The notes under the pieces were generated by a model. It saw only the letters and a list, made by a program, of their open reading frames with translations, was not told the DNA's origin and did not search any database. Positions 1 through 7,407 of a stretch of 64,000 bases of DNA are shown here, piece by piece; the stretch's first letter is position 1, and each line of letters starts with the position of its first letter. The stretch spans positions 37,729 to 101,728 of the forward strand of contig DASVQB010000030.1 in the NCBI GenBank assembly GCA_036389295.1, read 5' to 3'. The translations under genes were made by a program, and so were the position numbers. This stretch comes from AC-37 sp036389295. Its GTDB lineage: Bacteria > Actinomycetota > Thermoleophilia > Solirubrobacterales > Thermoleophilaceae.

Positions 1-63
1 TCCGTCGCAAATCGCCGAGCGCAGTCGCTCTTCGTCTTCCCGGGTTAGCGCCGTAAACGGGAG

Positions 64-447
64 CTAGCCGACTGGTTCCGGCTCTCGCGCCCTTGGCGCG
101 GCGTGGAACTCCGTGACCCATTCACGCGGCACGAAGGTTGGCTTGTCTCGTTTCTTGCTCGCTAGGCCGAGCAGGAATGAGAGTCCCAAGATCAGCAGCA
201 GAAGGACGCCCTTGGCATCTGGCGGCCTCGCCACTAGGTCGGACCCGTCCGGGAAGACGAGCGTGATGGGCTTGCTCTCCCCGATCGCCCTCGAGATCAA
301 AGCCGAGGCGTCGAGAGAATCGGCGGGGATGAGGACGGTCCCACTCGGGTAGCGCTCGTCGCTTTCGGGGTCTAGGGCGATCCGACCCAGCGTGTCAAAG
401 GCGGCGTCGGTGCCCGGCATGTTCTTGCTGCGGGCTAGCTCGTCCAT
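64..447 (-). CDS. Hypothetical single-pass membrane protein
   Basis: A 127-residue protein that I do not recognise. The start is the ATG at 447, which overlaps the end of the upstream small gene by 13 bases and so suggests coupled translation. The N-terminal 75 residues look soluble and acidic. Residues about 80-97 form one strongly hydrophobic segment (GVLLLLILGLSFLLGLAS), followed by a basic stretch KKRDK that would stay cytoplasmic under the positive-inside rule, so the N-terminal domain may face outwards. An in-frame extension further upstream exists but would overlap the neighbouring gene completely. The genes at the left edge have lower GC than the rest of the window, consistent with accessory DNA. 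Function unknown. Confidence 0.5.
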   Translation of the reverse strand: MDELARSKNMPGTDAAFDTLGRIALDPESDERYPSGTVLIPADSLDASALISRAIGESKPITLVFPDGSDLVARPPDAKGVLLLLILGLSFLLGLASKKRDKPTFVPREWVTEFHAAPRAREPEPVG

Positions 448-740
448 GACTGAATGATCGCTTCCCAGTGGGCCTTGAGGTGCGCTATCGCGGCCGGTAT
501 CGCTTGCTTCGTCGGCCCGGGATGGAACTCCTCTGGCACTTGCTTGCCTCCAGAGCGAGTGTACCGGTGCATGTGGTGGCTTCCGAGGTGGTTGTCGTAA
601 ACACGGACGGTCTGCCACTCCCCGTCCACAAGCAGAAGCAGGACGACCGAGTACCGCTCGATCGGGCGGCCCGACTGACTGAACCGAACGATGACGCCCT
701 GAGCAACCGCAAGGTCGATGTACCGCTCGTAGGGAACGGG
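435..740 (-). CDS. Small conserved protein (DUF7718-like), start codon missing or unclear
   Basis: An open frame of 101 codons after an in-frame TAA (741-743). The C-terminal part carries a dense motif block, VRVYDNH followed by HHMHRYTR and GGKQ, which I associate from memory with small proteins of the DUF7718 type found in mobile regions. The likely conserved N-terminal part (VRFSQ, then ERYSVVLLLL) precedes the only usual start codon, a GTG at 629, so either translation begins at a non-standard codon or the 5' end was lost by rearrangement. The stop overlaps the next gene by 13 bases. The name is uncertain. What is clear is the histidine/tyrosine-rich core and the missing start. Confidence 0.5.
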   Translation of the reverse strand, partial: PVPYERYIDLAVAQGVIVRFSQSGRPIERYSVVLLLLVDGEWQTVRVYDNHLGSHHMHRYTRSGGKQVPEEFHPGPTKQAIPAAIAHLKAHWEAIIQSWTS

Positions 741-846
741 TTAAGCGTCGCAGCGTGAGGGGACGACCCGGCTTCCTACAGCGCGGTCACGGCGGCACGC
801 CTGCGGCCCGAAGGCAGCCGAGAGTGGACGAGCAGCGTCGACCTTC

Positions 847-875
847 GGCTGGATTCGAACCAGCGACCTACGGAT
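847..875 (-). repeat. Partial tRNA(CAT) copy, candidate attachment site (distal end)
   Basis: These 29 bases are identical to 2507-2535, inside the intact tRNA gene, and in the same orientation. They cover the 3' side of the anticodon stem, the variable loop and the whole T arm, and identity stops inside the 3' acceptor strand. A 3' tRNA fragment without a 5' half is the normal product of tyrosine-integrase insertion into a tRNA gene. The 3' end of the intact tRNA points towards this copy, as expected for an element lying between the two. Confidence 0.75.
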
Positions 876-966
876 GATGGGTGGCCGTGAACGGAGCTCG
901 GTTCGGCTCCTTTGGCTCTAGTTCGGGCTGGTTGGTCCAGCGGGAGCGGGTTAGATCCGCCGAGTT

Positions 967-987
967 GGGGACAGATTTCGGGACAAG
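967..987. promoter_or_regulatory. Candidate integrase arm-type site, left
   Basis: A ggggacagatttcgggacaag element. A near copy (ggggcagatttgggacaag) lies at 2430-2448, and each is within about 100 bases of one tRNA-derived repeat, on the inner side. A second short shared word, ggttaga(t/c)ccgc, lies at about 949 and 2469. Paired, spaced repeats inside both ends of an element resemble integrase arm-binding sites. This is inference; no integrase gene is visible. Confidence 0.35.
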
Positions 988-1052
988 TTTTCGCTGCTGC
1001 TGACCCATCGCACGAGGCCGGCTGGCCGGTCACCGGCCGCTGGTAGGGCGGC

Positions 1053-2147
1053 CTAGCGCGAGCGCGGCACCGACAGGCGCCTGACCGACTCGCAGTTGCG
1101 CGCGATCCGGTCGGCCCGGTCCGCGATCACCCGGTCGAAGCCCGTGCCGCAGTCCACCACGTCGGCGAACGAGGTGCGCGTGTCGAGGTCGCGGACGTCG
1201 ATCGAGTCGCGCCCGGAGCCGGCCCGGACCGTGTTCTTCGCACCACCGCTCCGGAAGCGGTCGTGGCCCGGACCGAGCACCACCAGGGCATCGTCGTCCT
1301 GCGGCCCCTGAATCACGTCGTCGCCGCCCAGCGCGTACATCCGGGCCGGGCTCCAGCCGGGGGGTGCACCCATGAAGTCGTCGCGCTCCGAGCCTTGGAA
1401 CAGGTAGTAGGGGTCGGGGTCCTCGGGCGTGTTCCGCGCGTAGGCCTCGCAGCTCTCGGCGATCCGATCATTCGCGGTGGCAAGCACGAAGTCCTGGCCG
1501 CCGCCGCAGGCGATGTCGTCATTCCCCTCGTCGAACATGAAGCCCGCCTCGGTGCCGTCGGTCGCGATGTAGGCCGCGATGATGCGGTCCTTCCCGGGCC
1601 CGCCGCGCACAACGTCGTCGCCGTCGCGCGGCCGGATGCGCGCACCGCGGCTGCCGCTGCCGATCTGGTCGGCGCCCGGGCTGCCGCTCAGGACCTCCAC
1701 GTCAGGCAGGATGTTGCTGTGCCTATCGGGGCCGTCGTCGGCCACGCCGTCGTTGTCGAAGACGACGCCAGGATGCTCGGTGGTGCAATAGAAGACCTCG
1801 TCCACCCCAGGCCCGCCGGAGTAGCGCACCGGCAGACCGAGGCTCGGATACAGGCAGAGCGAGTCGTCGGCGTCGCCGTGGCGCACGTCCAGGAGCGACA
1901 TGCCCTGCCACGGGCAGTTGATCTGGAACTCGCCGTGGCAGCCGTTCCCCGCGACGAGCGGGTGCGAGCCGAAGTCCCGGAGCTGGACGTCGCCCGCGAC
2001 CTGCTCGACGACGAGGGCGTTGCTCTCGCCGCCGCCCGAAAGGACGCGCACCGAGCCGGCGTCGATGTCGGCGGTGCCGCCGTGTGCGGTGGCGGGCGCG
2101 GTCAGGGCGAGGGCTATGAAGACGATGAAGCAGAGGCGCGAGTTCAT
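1053..2147 (-). CDS. Exported RTX/hemolysin-type calcium-binding repeat protein
   Basis: A 364-residue protein starting at the ATG at 2147. It begins with a clear Sec signal peptide (MNSRLCFIVFIALALTAPATA, given here only as its position, residues 1-21) with likely cleavage near TAHG. The mature part contains several imperfect glycine/aspartate-rich nonapeptide-like stretches such as GDDVVRGGPGKDRI, GNDDIACGGG, GPGHDRFRSGG and GSGRDSIDV, the pattern of RTX beta-roll calcium-binding repeats, spaced out rather than in one array. Eight or more cysteines suggest disulfides outside the cell. It is the only full gene between the two tRNA-derived repeats, so it is probably cargo of the former element. 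No dedicated type I secretion genes are nearby; Sec export is more likely. The substrate or role is unknown. Confidence 0.7.
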   Translation of the reverse strand: MNSRLCFIVFIALALTAPATAHGGTADIDAGSVRVLSGGGESNALVVEQVAGDVQLRDFGSHPLVAGNGCHGEFQINCPWQGMSLLDVRHGDADDSLCLYPSLGLPVRYSGGPGVDEVFYCTTEHPGVVFDNDGVADDGPDRHSNILPDVEVLSGSPGADQIGSGSRGARIRPRDGDDVVRGGPGKDRIIAAYIATDGTEAGFMFDEGNDDIACGGGQDFVLATANDRIAESCEAYARNTPEDPDPYYLFQGSERDDFMGAPPGWSPARMYALGGDDVIQGPQDDDALVVLGPGHDRFRSGGAKNTVRAGSGRDSIDVRDLDTRTSFADVVDCGTGFDRVIADRADRIARNCESVRRLSVPRSR

Positions 2148-2210
2148 GCCGCACTGAACACGCCCGGATAGAGGCTGTTGCGCCAAGGGCTGAATGATCG
2201 GTATGAACGG

Positions 2211-2393
2211 GTGACGCGGCTCGTCACGCTCGCTGCCCTGGTCCTGGCGATAGGCGCGTTCCCGGCCGCCGCGCGGGCCGCCTGCTCGACGCCACATCGC
2301 CCACGACCTCGAGTTCGCCTCGGACCAGCTCGAGCGCAGTCTTCGCGTACCGGCCGCCGCTTGCCCCCTCGGCCTGGAACGCGTGCTCGCTAA
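2211..2393 (+). pseudogene. Truncated exported protein (signal peptide remnant)
   Basis: A GTG at 2211 opens 60 codons whose first 24 residues (MTRLVTLAALVLAIGA, then FPAAARA-AC) make a convincing signal peptide with an AxA cleavage site. After the cleavage site the sequence turns into arginine/proline-rich, low-complexity translation typical of a wrong frame. The simplest reading is the 5' end of an exported-protein gene cut off by the recombination that formed the neighbouring tRNA-flanked segment. It could also be a chance frame. Confidence 0.3.
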
Positions 2394-2429
2394 TCGGTCG
2401 CTTCAAGTCCGGCGCGCTACAGGAGCTTC

Positions 2430-2448
2430 GGGGCAGATTTGGGACAAG
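2430..2448. promoter_or_regulatory. Candidate integrase arm-type site, right
   Basis: Near copy of the element at 967-987, 59 bases from the tRNA 3' repeat and in the same orientation. See the left site for the argument. Without an integrase in view the assignment stays tentative. Confidence 0.35.
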
Positions 2449-2499
2449 ATGCGCGCGAGTTGCCCCAGGTTAGACCCGCTTGGTGCAGCCCTTTCCCCA

Positions 2500-2572
2500 T
2501 GGGCCGGGCTGGATTCGAACCAGCGACCTACGGATTATGAGTCCGCTGCTCTGACCGCTGAGCTACCGGCCC
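2500..2572 (-). tRNA. tRNA with CAT anticodon (tRNA-Met, or lysidine tRNA-Ile2)
   Basis: A complete 73-nt cloverleaf on the minus strand. The acceptor stem is GGGCCGG/CCGGCCC, the D arm reads GCTCAGCGGTCAGAGC, the anticodon loop is CTCATAA, and the T arm contains GGTTCGAATCC. CCA is not encoded (the sequence continues atgggg). The CTCATAA loop with CAT fits elongator tRNA-Met; tRNA-Ile2, whose C34 is modified to lysidine, has the same anticodon and cannot be excluded by eye. Its 3' 29 bases are duplicated at 847-875, so this gene looks like an integration target. Confidence 0.9.
2507..2535 (-). repeat. tRNA 3' segment duplicated at 847-875 (candidate attachment site)
   Basis: The proximal copy of the 29-bp direct repeat, lying within the intact tRNA(CAT) gene. 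The two copies delimit a 1.66-kb segment that carries the RTX-like exported protein but no recombinase, so the segment is either a remnant or one piece of a larger tandem array extending left of the window. Confidence 0.75.
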
Positions 2573-2608
2573 CCGCGGCGACGCTAGCACCGCGGGAGGC
2601 GGCCGCAG

Positions 2609-3601
2609 CTACCCCCCGAGCGCCTTCCTGAGCGCGTCCCGCGCCTCGTCCAGGCTGAACGCGCCCTCGATCCGGGCCGTCACCCGGCCGCGGGCGTCGA
2701 TGGCGAAGAGCCACGGCTCGGTCGGCAGGCCGTAGGCGTTCACCTGCGGCCGGTAGCCGGCGTCCGTCCGGTTGTCGCGCCAGATCTCCATGTGGATGAA
2801 GGCGGCGTCGTCGGCGTGGTCGGCCTTGAGCTCCTCGAGGATGTCGACCACCGGGCCGCAGATCCGGCTCTGGCAGAGCCGGGGCGTCGCGAAGAGCAGC
2901 ATCACGGGCCGGCGGCCGAGGACGTCGGCGAGGTCGTCCTCGTGCAGCGAGCTGGGCGGGTCGCGCGTGTCGATCTCGCTCAGGTCGCCGCCCACGTCGT
3001 CGGCAGTCGGCGTGTGGACCCGCGGCGCGGCCTCGCCGACGGCCGGCGGCCGCTTGGCGCGGCCGACCGAGACCGAGACCGGGTCGCCGCCGACGACCCG
3101 CTGGTCGAGCTGCGCGACCCCGAGCACCTGATAGCGCCCGGGCCGCCGGAACGGGACGTTCGCCACGTAGATCGCCTGGGCCGCGTCGGCGTCGTGCTCC
3201 ACCGTGCGGCTGCGGCGCCCGGCGGCGACCTGGAGCGAGCGGTATCGCGCCGGGTACGGCCCGCTGACCGGCCCGCCGTCCTCGGGCGCCACGTAGACGG
3301 CCGCCGGGGTGTCCGAGATCTGGCGCCGCGTGCGGTCGAACAGGGCGAACGCGAACCGGTTCGAGCCCGGCTCGAGCACCGACACCGACTGCACCATTCG
3401 CGGCCCCGGCCCGAGCCCGCGCCGGAGCTCGGCGAGCGACTTCGACTCCGGCGACGGGAACGGCTGCTCGCCTCCGACGGTCCCCTCCGTCGCGACCTCG
3501 CCGGAGTCCTCGTCGCCCCCGCCGCCGCCGCACGAGGCCAGCGCGAGACCGGCTAGCAACACGGCGCCGAGGTGCCGGCCTTGCCTCCCCGAGGCGAACA
3601 C
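2609..3601 (-). CDS. Thioredoxin-fold lipoprotein
   Basis: A 330-residue protein starting at the GTG at 3601, chosen because it places a lipoprotein signal directly at the N terminus (HLGAVLLAGLALASC, lipobox LASC). A glycine/aspartate linker follows, then a beta-rich region of about 130 residues (VSVLEPGSNRFAFALF and onwards), and a C-terminal thioredoxin-like domain from about residue 225 (RRPVMLLFATPRLCQSRICGP, EPWLFAIDARGRV). The cysteines are in a CQSRIC arrangement (CxxxxC) rather than the classical CxxC, so it may bind metal or act as an SCO/AlkA-like redox protein instead of a standard oxidoreductase. It is likely anchored on the outer face of the membrane. It lies just beyond tRNA(CAT) and diverges from the dehydrogenase at 3712. 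Confidence 0.75.
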   Translation of the reverse strand: MFASGRQGRHLGAVLLAGLALASCGGGGGDEDSGEVATEGTVGGEQPFPSPESKSLAELRRGLGPGPRMVQSVSVLEPGSNRFAFALFDRTRRQISDTPAAVYVAPEDGGPVSGPYPARYRSLQVAAGRRSRTVEHDADAAQAIYVANVPFRRPGRYQVLGVAQLDQRVVGGDPVSVSVGRAKRPPAVGEAAPRVHTPTADDVGGDLSEIDTRDPPSSLHEDDLADVLGRRPVMLLFATPRLCQSRICGPVVDILEELKADHADDAAFIHMEIWRDNRTDAGYRPQVNAYGLPTEPWLFAIDARGRVTARIEGAFSLDEARDALRKALGG

Positions 3602-3711
3602 GCACGAAGCGTACGGAAAGCGCGCGCGGCCGACGACACTTCGAAAACCGCCGCGCTCGGCTAGAAACCCGCCTGGCAGCACCGGCGACCACGACTCCAA
3701 GGAGACCCAAC

Positions 3712-4440
3712 ATGAACGGCCGCGCAGCTCTCGTGACCGGCGGCTCGAGCGGCATCGGGCTCGCGATCGCCCGCGCCCTCGGGCAGGACGGCTACTCGCT
3801 CACCGTCTCGGCCCGGCGGCCCGAGAAGCTCGAGCAGGCGGTCGAGGGACTGCGCGGCGACGGCCTGGACGTCGAGTCGGTCCCCGCCAACATGGCGCGC
3901 GAGGAGGACGTGAAGGACGTCGTCGCCAAGCACCGCGAGCGCTGGGGCCGCCTGGACGTGCTGGTCAACAACGCGGGCGTCGGCATCGGCGGCCCGATCG
4001 CCGAGCACGAGACCAAGAAGCTCGACATGCAGCTCGACGTGAACCTGCGCGCGGTCTACCTGACGCTCCGCGAGTGCATCCCGATGCTCAAAGAGGCCGC
4101 GGCCGAGCACAGGAAGGCGCTCGTGGTCAACACCGCCTCGATCGCCGGCAAGTTCGGCCAGCCGTGGCTCGCGGCCTACTCGGCCACCAAGGCGGGCGTC
4201 GTCGGCCTCAGCGAGGCCGCCCACGGCGAGCTCTCGGGCGACGGCATCCAGGTGACGGCCTTCTGCCCGGGCTTCGTCGACACGCCGATGACCGGCTGGG
4301 TCGAGAACGTCCCGCCCGAGGAGATGATCCAGCCGGAGGACATCGCCGAGGCGGTCCGCTTCCTGCTCAGGACCTCGCCCGCCTGCATCGTCCCCGAGAT
4401 CCAGTTCATCCGCCCGGGCGACATGACCCGGACGACGTAG
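3712..4440 (+). CDS. Short-chain dehydrogenase/reductase (SDR)
   Basis: A 242-residue classical SDR with an NAD(P)-binding Rossmann fold. The TGGSSGIG cofactor motif is at residues 9-16, NNAG at 86-89, the catalytic serine at 143 and the YxxxK pair at Tyr156/Lys160 (YSATK). The final segment VPEIQFIRPGDMTRTT is short, as in single-domain oxidoreductases. A good ribosome-binding site, aaggag, at 3699-3704 supports the ATG at 3712. ARR after the first helix suggests NADPH preference, a family-level inference. The substrate cannot be read from the sequence. It stands alone between a divergent lipoprotein gene and a convergent hypothetical gene. Confidence 0.85.
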   Translation: MNGRAALVTGGSSGIGLAIARALGQDGYSLTVSARRPEKLEQAVEGLRGDGLDVESVPANMAREEDVKDVVAKHRERWGRLDVLVNNAGVGIGGPIAEHETKKLDMQLDVNLRAVYLTLRECIPMLKEAAAEHRKALVVNTASIAGKFGQPWLAAYSATKAGVVGLSEAAHGELSGDGIQVTAFCPGFVDTPMTGWVENVPPEEMIQPEDIAEAVRFLLRTSPACIVPEIQFIRPGDMTRTT

Positions 4441-4474
4441 GAGCCCGGCGAGACGGGAAGCGCCTAGCCGCCGG

Positions 4475-5035
4475 CTACTGGACGCGCTCGAGCGGGCGCT
4501 CGGCCCGCTCGCCGGCCTCGCCCCGCTCCTCGAGCTCGACGCGCTCGAGGGCGGCCTCCCACTCGTCGAGCCGCCGGAACACGCGCAGCCACGCCCAGCC
4601 GGGCCGGTGGCGGAGCTCCGGCGTGCGGTCGCGCTCGCCGGTGTCGGCCGAGGGCGAGGCGGCGGCCTCGCCGCCCGCTGCCGCCCGCCGCTCGGAGGCG
4701 GCCCGGGCCAGCTCGTGGTCGGCCCGCTCCTCGTAGTAGAGGCTCGCCTCGAGCATCGCGCGCAGCGTCCGCAGCTCGCGGCCGGTCGCCTGCCGCATCT
4801 CGGTGGCGCCCGTGTAGCGATCCCACGCGTGGGCGAAGCTGGCGAGGCTGGTCCGGCCGCCGTTGCGGTGCGCGGCGAGCATCGGGCAGACGCCGCCGGA
4901 GCTGTCCGTGTAGGCGCCGACGATGATCGTGTTGTCGTCGAGGGCCTCGACCATCGCGACCCGCGTGTCGCGCGGCAGGCAGTCGATCGACCGCCGAAGG
5001 TCCTCCGCCCGTCTCGTCCGTCGCCTGCGTCTCAC
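4475..5035 (-). CDS. Hypothetical protein
   Basis: A 186-residue protein that I do not recognise as a named family. It starts at a GTG with a very basic head (RRRRRTRR). The core, residues about 15-75, has ordinary globular composition with a run of motif-like positions (DCLPRDTRVAML-type, NTIIVGAYTDSSGGVCPMLAAH, FAHAWDRYT). The C-terminal half is predicted helical and charged (RELRTLRAMLEASLYYEERADHELA), ending in a glutamate/arginine-rich tail after an alanine-rich linker. No signal peptide or membrane segment. It converges with the SDR and diverges from the LLM oxidoreductase, so it is a single-gene transcript. Confidence 0.7.
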   Translation of the reverse strand: MRRRRRTRRAEDLRRSIDCLPRDTRVAMVEALDDNTIIVGAYTDSSGGVCPMLAAHRNGGRTSLASFAHAWDRYTGATEMRQATGRELRTLRAMLEASLYYEERADHELARAASERRAAAGGEAAASPSADTGERDRTPELRHRPGWAWLRVFRRLDEWEAALERVELEERGEAGERAERPLERVQ

Positions 5036-5144
5036 CCGGTCGTCCTCCTCGCGTCGCTTAGGATGCGCCCGCCGGAGGCCGCAACGTAGCGGCCGGCGTC
5101 TCCGGACTCAAGCCAACTCCTGCCGACTGAGAGGAACCTTGCAG

Positions 5145-6176
5145 ATGCGACTCGGGCTGCAACTGGGCTACTGGGGCCTCGGGATAAGCGAGGAGCTCCA
5201 GCTCCAGATGGCCCGCGAGGCCGAGGCCGCGGGCTTCGACTCGGCCTGGAGCGCCGAGGCGTACGGCTCGGACTCCGCGACCGTCCTGGCCTGGCTCGCC
5301 GCCCAGACCGAGCGCATCAAGCTCGGCGCCGGGATCTTCCAGATGCCGGCCCGCTCGCCCGCCATGACGGCGATGACCGCGGCCACGCTCGACAACCTCT
5401 CGAAGGGGCGGATGCTCCTCGGCGTCGGGTCGTCCGGGCCGCAGGTGGCCGAGGGCTGGCACGGGCAGCCGTTCGCCAAGCAGCTCCAGCGGACGCGCGA
5501 GTACGTGGCGATCCTGCGCATGGCGCTCGCACGCAAGCGGCTCGAGTTCGAGGGCGAGACCTACCGGCTCCCGCTGCCGGACGGGCCGGGCAAGTCCCTC
5601 AAGCTGATGATCGGGACGGTGCAGGAGCGGATCCCGATCTACCTCGCGGCGATCGGCCCGAAGAACACCCAGCTCGCCGGCGAGATCGCGGACGGCTGGC
5701 TGCCGTTCCTGTTCTCGCCCGAGCACGTCGCGGACGCTCGCAAGCTGCTGGACGAGGGGGCCGCGCGGTCCGGGCGCAAGATCGACGAGTCGTTCGACAT
5801 CGCGCCGAACGTGAACCTCTGCATCGACGACGACCTCGACCGCGCGCGCGACATGGTCCGCCCGCTGCTCGCGCTCTACGTCGGCGGGATGGGGTCGCGC
5901 GAGAAGAACTTCTACAACCGCGTGGTCCAGCGCTACGGGTTCGAGGAGGCGGCGAGGGAGGTGCAGGACCTCTACCTCGACGGCAAGCGGAGCGAGGCGG
6001 CGGCGGCGCTGCCGGCCGAGCTGATCGACACGGTCGCCCTGGTCGGGCCGAGGGACCGCGTCCGCGACCGGCTCGCCGCCTACCGCGACGCGGGGGTCGG
6101 CACCGTGATCGTCACGCCGCTCGCGCAGCCCGAGCAGCGGCCGGGAATGCTGCGCGAGCTCGCCGAGCTGGTCTGA
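5145..6176 (+). CDS. LLM-class flavin/F420-dependent oxidoreductase
   Basis: A 343-residue luciferase-like monooxygenase-fold protein (TIM barrel). The N terminus MRLGLQLGYWG, the EAEAAGFDSAWSAEAYG segment and a middle LGVGSSGPQVAEGWHG match the F420-dependent subgroup seen in actinobacteria, including the non-proline cis-peptide region. The start at 5145 is set by the family N terminus and a purine-rich gagagg site about 10 bases upstream. The final part (VALVGPRDRVRDRLAAYRDAGVGTVIVTPLA) is the usual LLM C-terminal sequence. The substrate is unknown; relatives act on alcohols, sugars or aromatic compounds. It is followed with a 4-base overlap by a glycosyltransferase, so the two are probably co-transcribed. 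Confidence 0.85.
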   Translation: MRLGLQLGYWGLGISEELQLQMAREAEAAGFDSAWSAEAYGSDSATVLAWLAAQTERIKLGAGIFQMPARSPAMTAMTAATLDNLSKGRMLLGVGSSGPQVAEGWHGQPFAKQLQRTREYVAILRMALARKRLEFEGETYRLPLPDGPGKSLKLMIGTVQERIPIYLAAIGPKNTQLAGEIADGWLPFLFSPEHVADARKLLDEGAARSGRKIDESFDIAPNVNLCIDDDLDRARDMVRPLLALYVGGMGSREKNFYNRVVQRYGFEEAAREVQDLYLDGKRSEAAAALPAELIDTVALVGPRDRVRDRLAAYRDAGVGTVIVTPLAQPEQRPGMLRELAELV

Positions 6177-7396
6177 GCGCGCCGGAGCCCAGCCGACGGC
6201 GCATCGCGCTCGCCGCGTTCGGCGACCCGGGCCACGCGTTCCCGGCCATCGCGCTCGGGGCGGAGCTCGTGCGCCGCGGGCACTCCGTCCTGCTCGAGAC
6301 CTGGGACCGCTGGCAGGAGCACGTCGAGCGCGAGGGGATCGAGTTCGCGCCCGCCCCCGTGTACGAGGTCTTCCCGACCGAGGGCCGCGAGCTGTCGCCC
6401 TACCGCGCGGCGGTGCGGGCGGCGCGCGAGACGCACCCCGTCTTCGCCGAGTTCGAGCCTGAGGTCGTGGTGGTGGACATCCTCACGGTCGCCGGCGCGC
6501 TCGCGGCCGAGATGGACGGCCGGCCGTGGGCGACGCTCGTGCCACACGTCCTCCCCACCCCGGCGCCCGGCTTTCCCCCCTACTCGATCGGCGCGCGGCT
6601 GCCGCGGACGGCGCTCGGGCGCGCCCTGTGGGGATCGCTCGATCCTCTCGTCCAGGCCGGTCAGCGGCAGGGGCGCGACGAGCTCAACGGGGCCCGCGAG
6701 CGCGTCGGCCTGCCGCCGCTGCCGTACGTGCACAACGGGATCTCGCGGAAGCTGGCGCTGGTGGCGACGTTCCCCCAGCTCGAGTACCCGCGGCCCGGCC
6801 TCGAGCCGTGGGTCGAGGTGACCGGCCCGCTGCTGTGGGAGCAGCCGTACGAGGACGTCGAGCTGCCGCCGGGCGACGACCCGCTCGTGCTGGTCGCGCC
6901 GAGCACCTCGCAGGACCCGAGCCAGCGGATGCTCCTCGCCGCGCTCCGCGGCCTGGCGGACGCGCCGGTCCGCGTGCTCGCGACCTACAACCGCCGGCCG
7001 CCGCCGGGAGGCCCGGTCGAGGTGCCGCCGAACGCGCGGCTCGTCGAGTGGGTGTCGTACGCGCGCACGATGCCGAGGTGCGACGCGGTGATCTGCCACG
7101 CGGGCCACGGCACCGTCGTGCGCGCGCTCGCCTGCGGCGTGCCGGTGGTGGCGTGCCCGGTCGCGGGCGACATGGCGGAGAACGCCGCGCGCGTGTCCTG
7201 GGCCGGGGTCGGCGTGTCGCTCCCGAACCGGCTGATCACGCCGCGCGGGGTGCGCCTCGCGGTCGAGCGGCTGCTCGCCGACGGCCGCCGTGCCGCGCGC
7301 GCCCGCGAGCTGGCGGCGTGGGCGGCGGAGAACGACGGCGCCGCGACCGCCGCGCGCGCCGTCGAGGCCCTCGCGGCGCGCGAGGCGCAGGCGTAG
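6173..7396 (+). CDS. MGT-like glycosyltransferase (GT1 family)
   Basis: A two-domain GT-B enzyme of about 407 residues. The N-terminal Rossmann signature RIALAAFGDPGHAFPAIAL lies upstream of the first usual start (GTG 6269), and between the previous in-frame stop and that signature the only start-like codon is a CTG at 6173, overlapping the stop of the LLM gene. Translation probably begins there by coupling; a start at 6269 would remove the first beta strand. The C-terminal donor-binding segment CHAGHGTVVRALACGVPVVACP and later DMAENAARVSWAGVGV match the macrolide/UDP-glycosyltransferase group. It probably transfers a sugar from an NDP-sugar to a lipid or small molecule in the cytoplasm. Acceptor unknown. 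Confidence 0.75.
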   Translation: MSAPEPSRRRIALAAFGDPGHAFPAIALGAELVRRGHSVLLETWDRWQEHVEREGIEFAPAPVYEVFPTEGRELSPYRAAVRAARETHPVFAEFEPEVVVVDILTVAGALAAEMDGRPWATLVPHVLPTPAPGFPPYSIGARLPRTALGRALWGSLDPLVQAGQRQGRDELNGARERVGLPPLPYVHNGISRKLALVATFPQLEYPRPGLEPWVEVTGPLLWEQPYEDVELPPGDDPLVLVAPSTSQDPSQRMLLAALRGLADAPVRVLATYNRRPPPGGPVEVPPNARLVEWVSYARTMPRCDAVICHAGHGTVVRALACGVPVVACPVAGDMAENAARVSWAGVGVSLPNRLITPRGVRLAVERLLADGRRAARARELAAWAAENDGAATAARAVEALAAREAQA

Positions 7397-7407
7397 GATC
7401 GTCGCCC

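Larger units (their letters stand above)
742..1052. other. Gene-poor stretch holding the left tRNA-derived repeat
   Basis: About 310 bases without a convincing gene. The open frames here cross the tRNA-like repeat at 847-875 and lack natural residue composition. The stretch holds the partial tRNA copy and, about 90 bases to its right, a gggacag...gggacaag element (967-987). Both have counterparts near the intact tRNA gene at 2500-2572. I read it as the end of a former integrative element. Confidence 0.5.
2148..2499. other. Gene-poor stretch between the RTX-like gene and tRNA(CAT)
   Basis: About 350 bases. The left part would hold the promoter of the RTX-like gene and a diverging signal-peptide-like frame at 2211. 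The right part holds the second arm-like element (2430-2448) close to the tRNA 3' end. No integrase, excisionase or other complete gene is visible. Confidence 0.45.

Noticed and set aside
776..1033. Open frame of 85 codons on the minus strand
   Set aside because: It runs through the tRNA-derived repeat and has arginine/serine-rich composition typical of non-coding high-GC frames.
2224..2406. Minus-strand frame with a plausible helical segment (FQAEGASGGRYAKTALELVRGELEVVGD), considered as an excisionase or integrase fragment
   Set aside because: No tyrosine-recombinase or excisionase motif is visible and the second half is arginine/proline-rich; support too weak.
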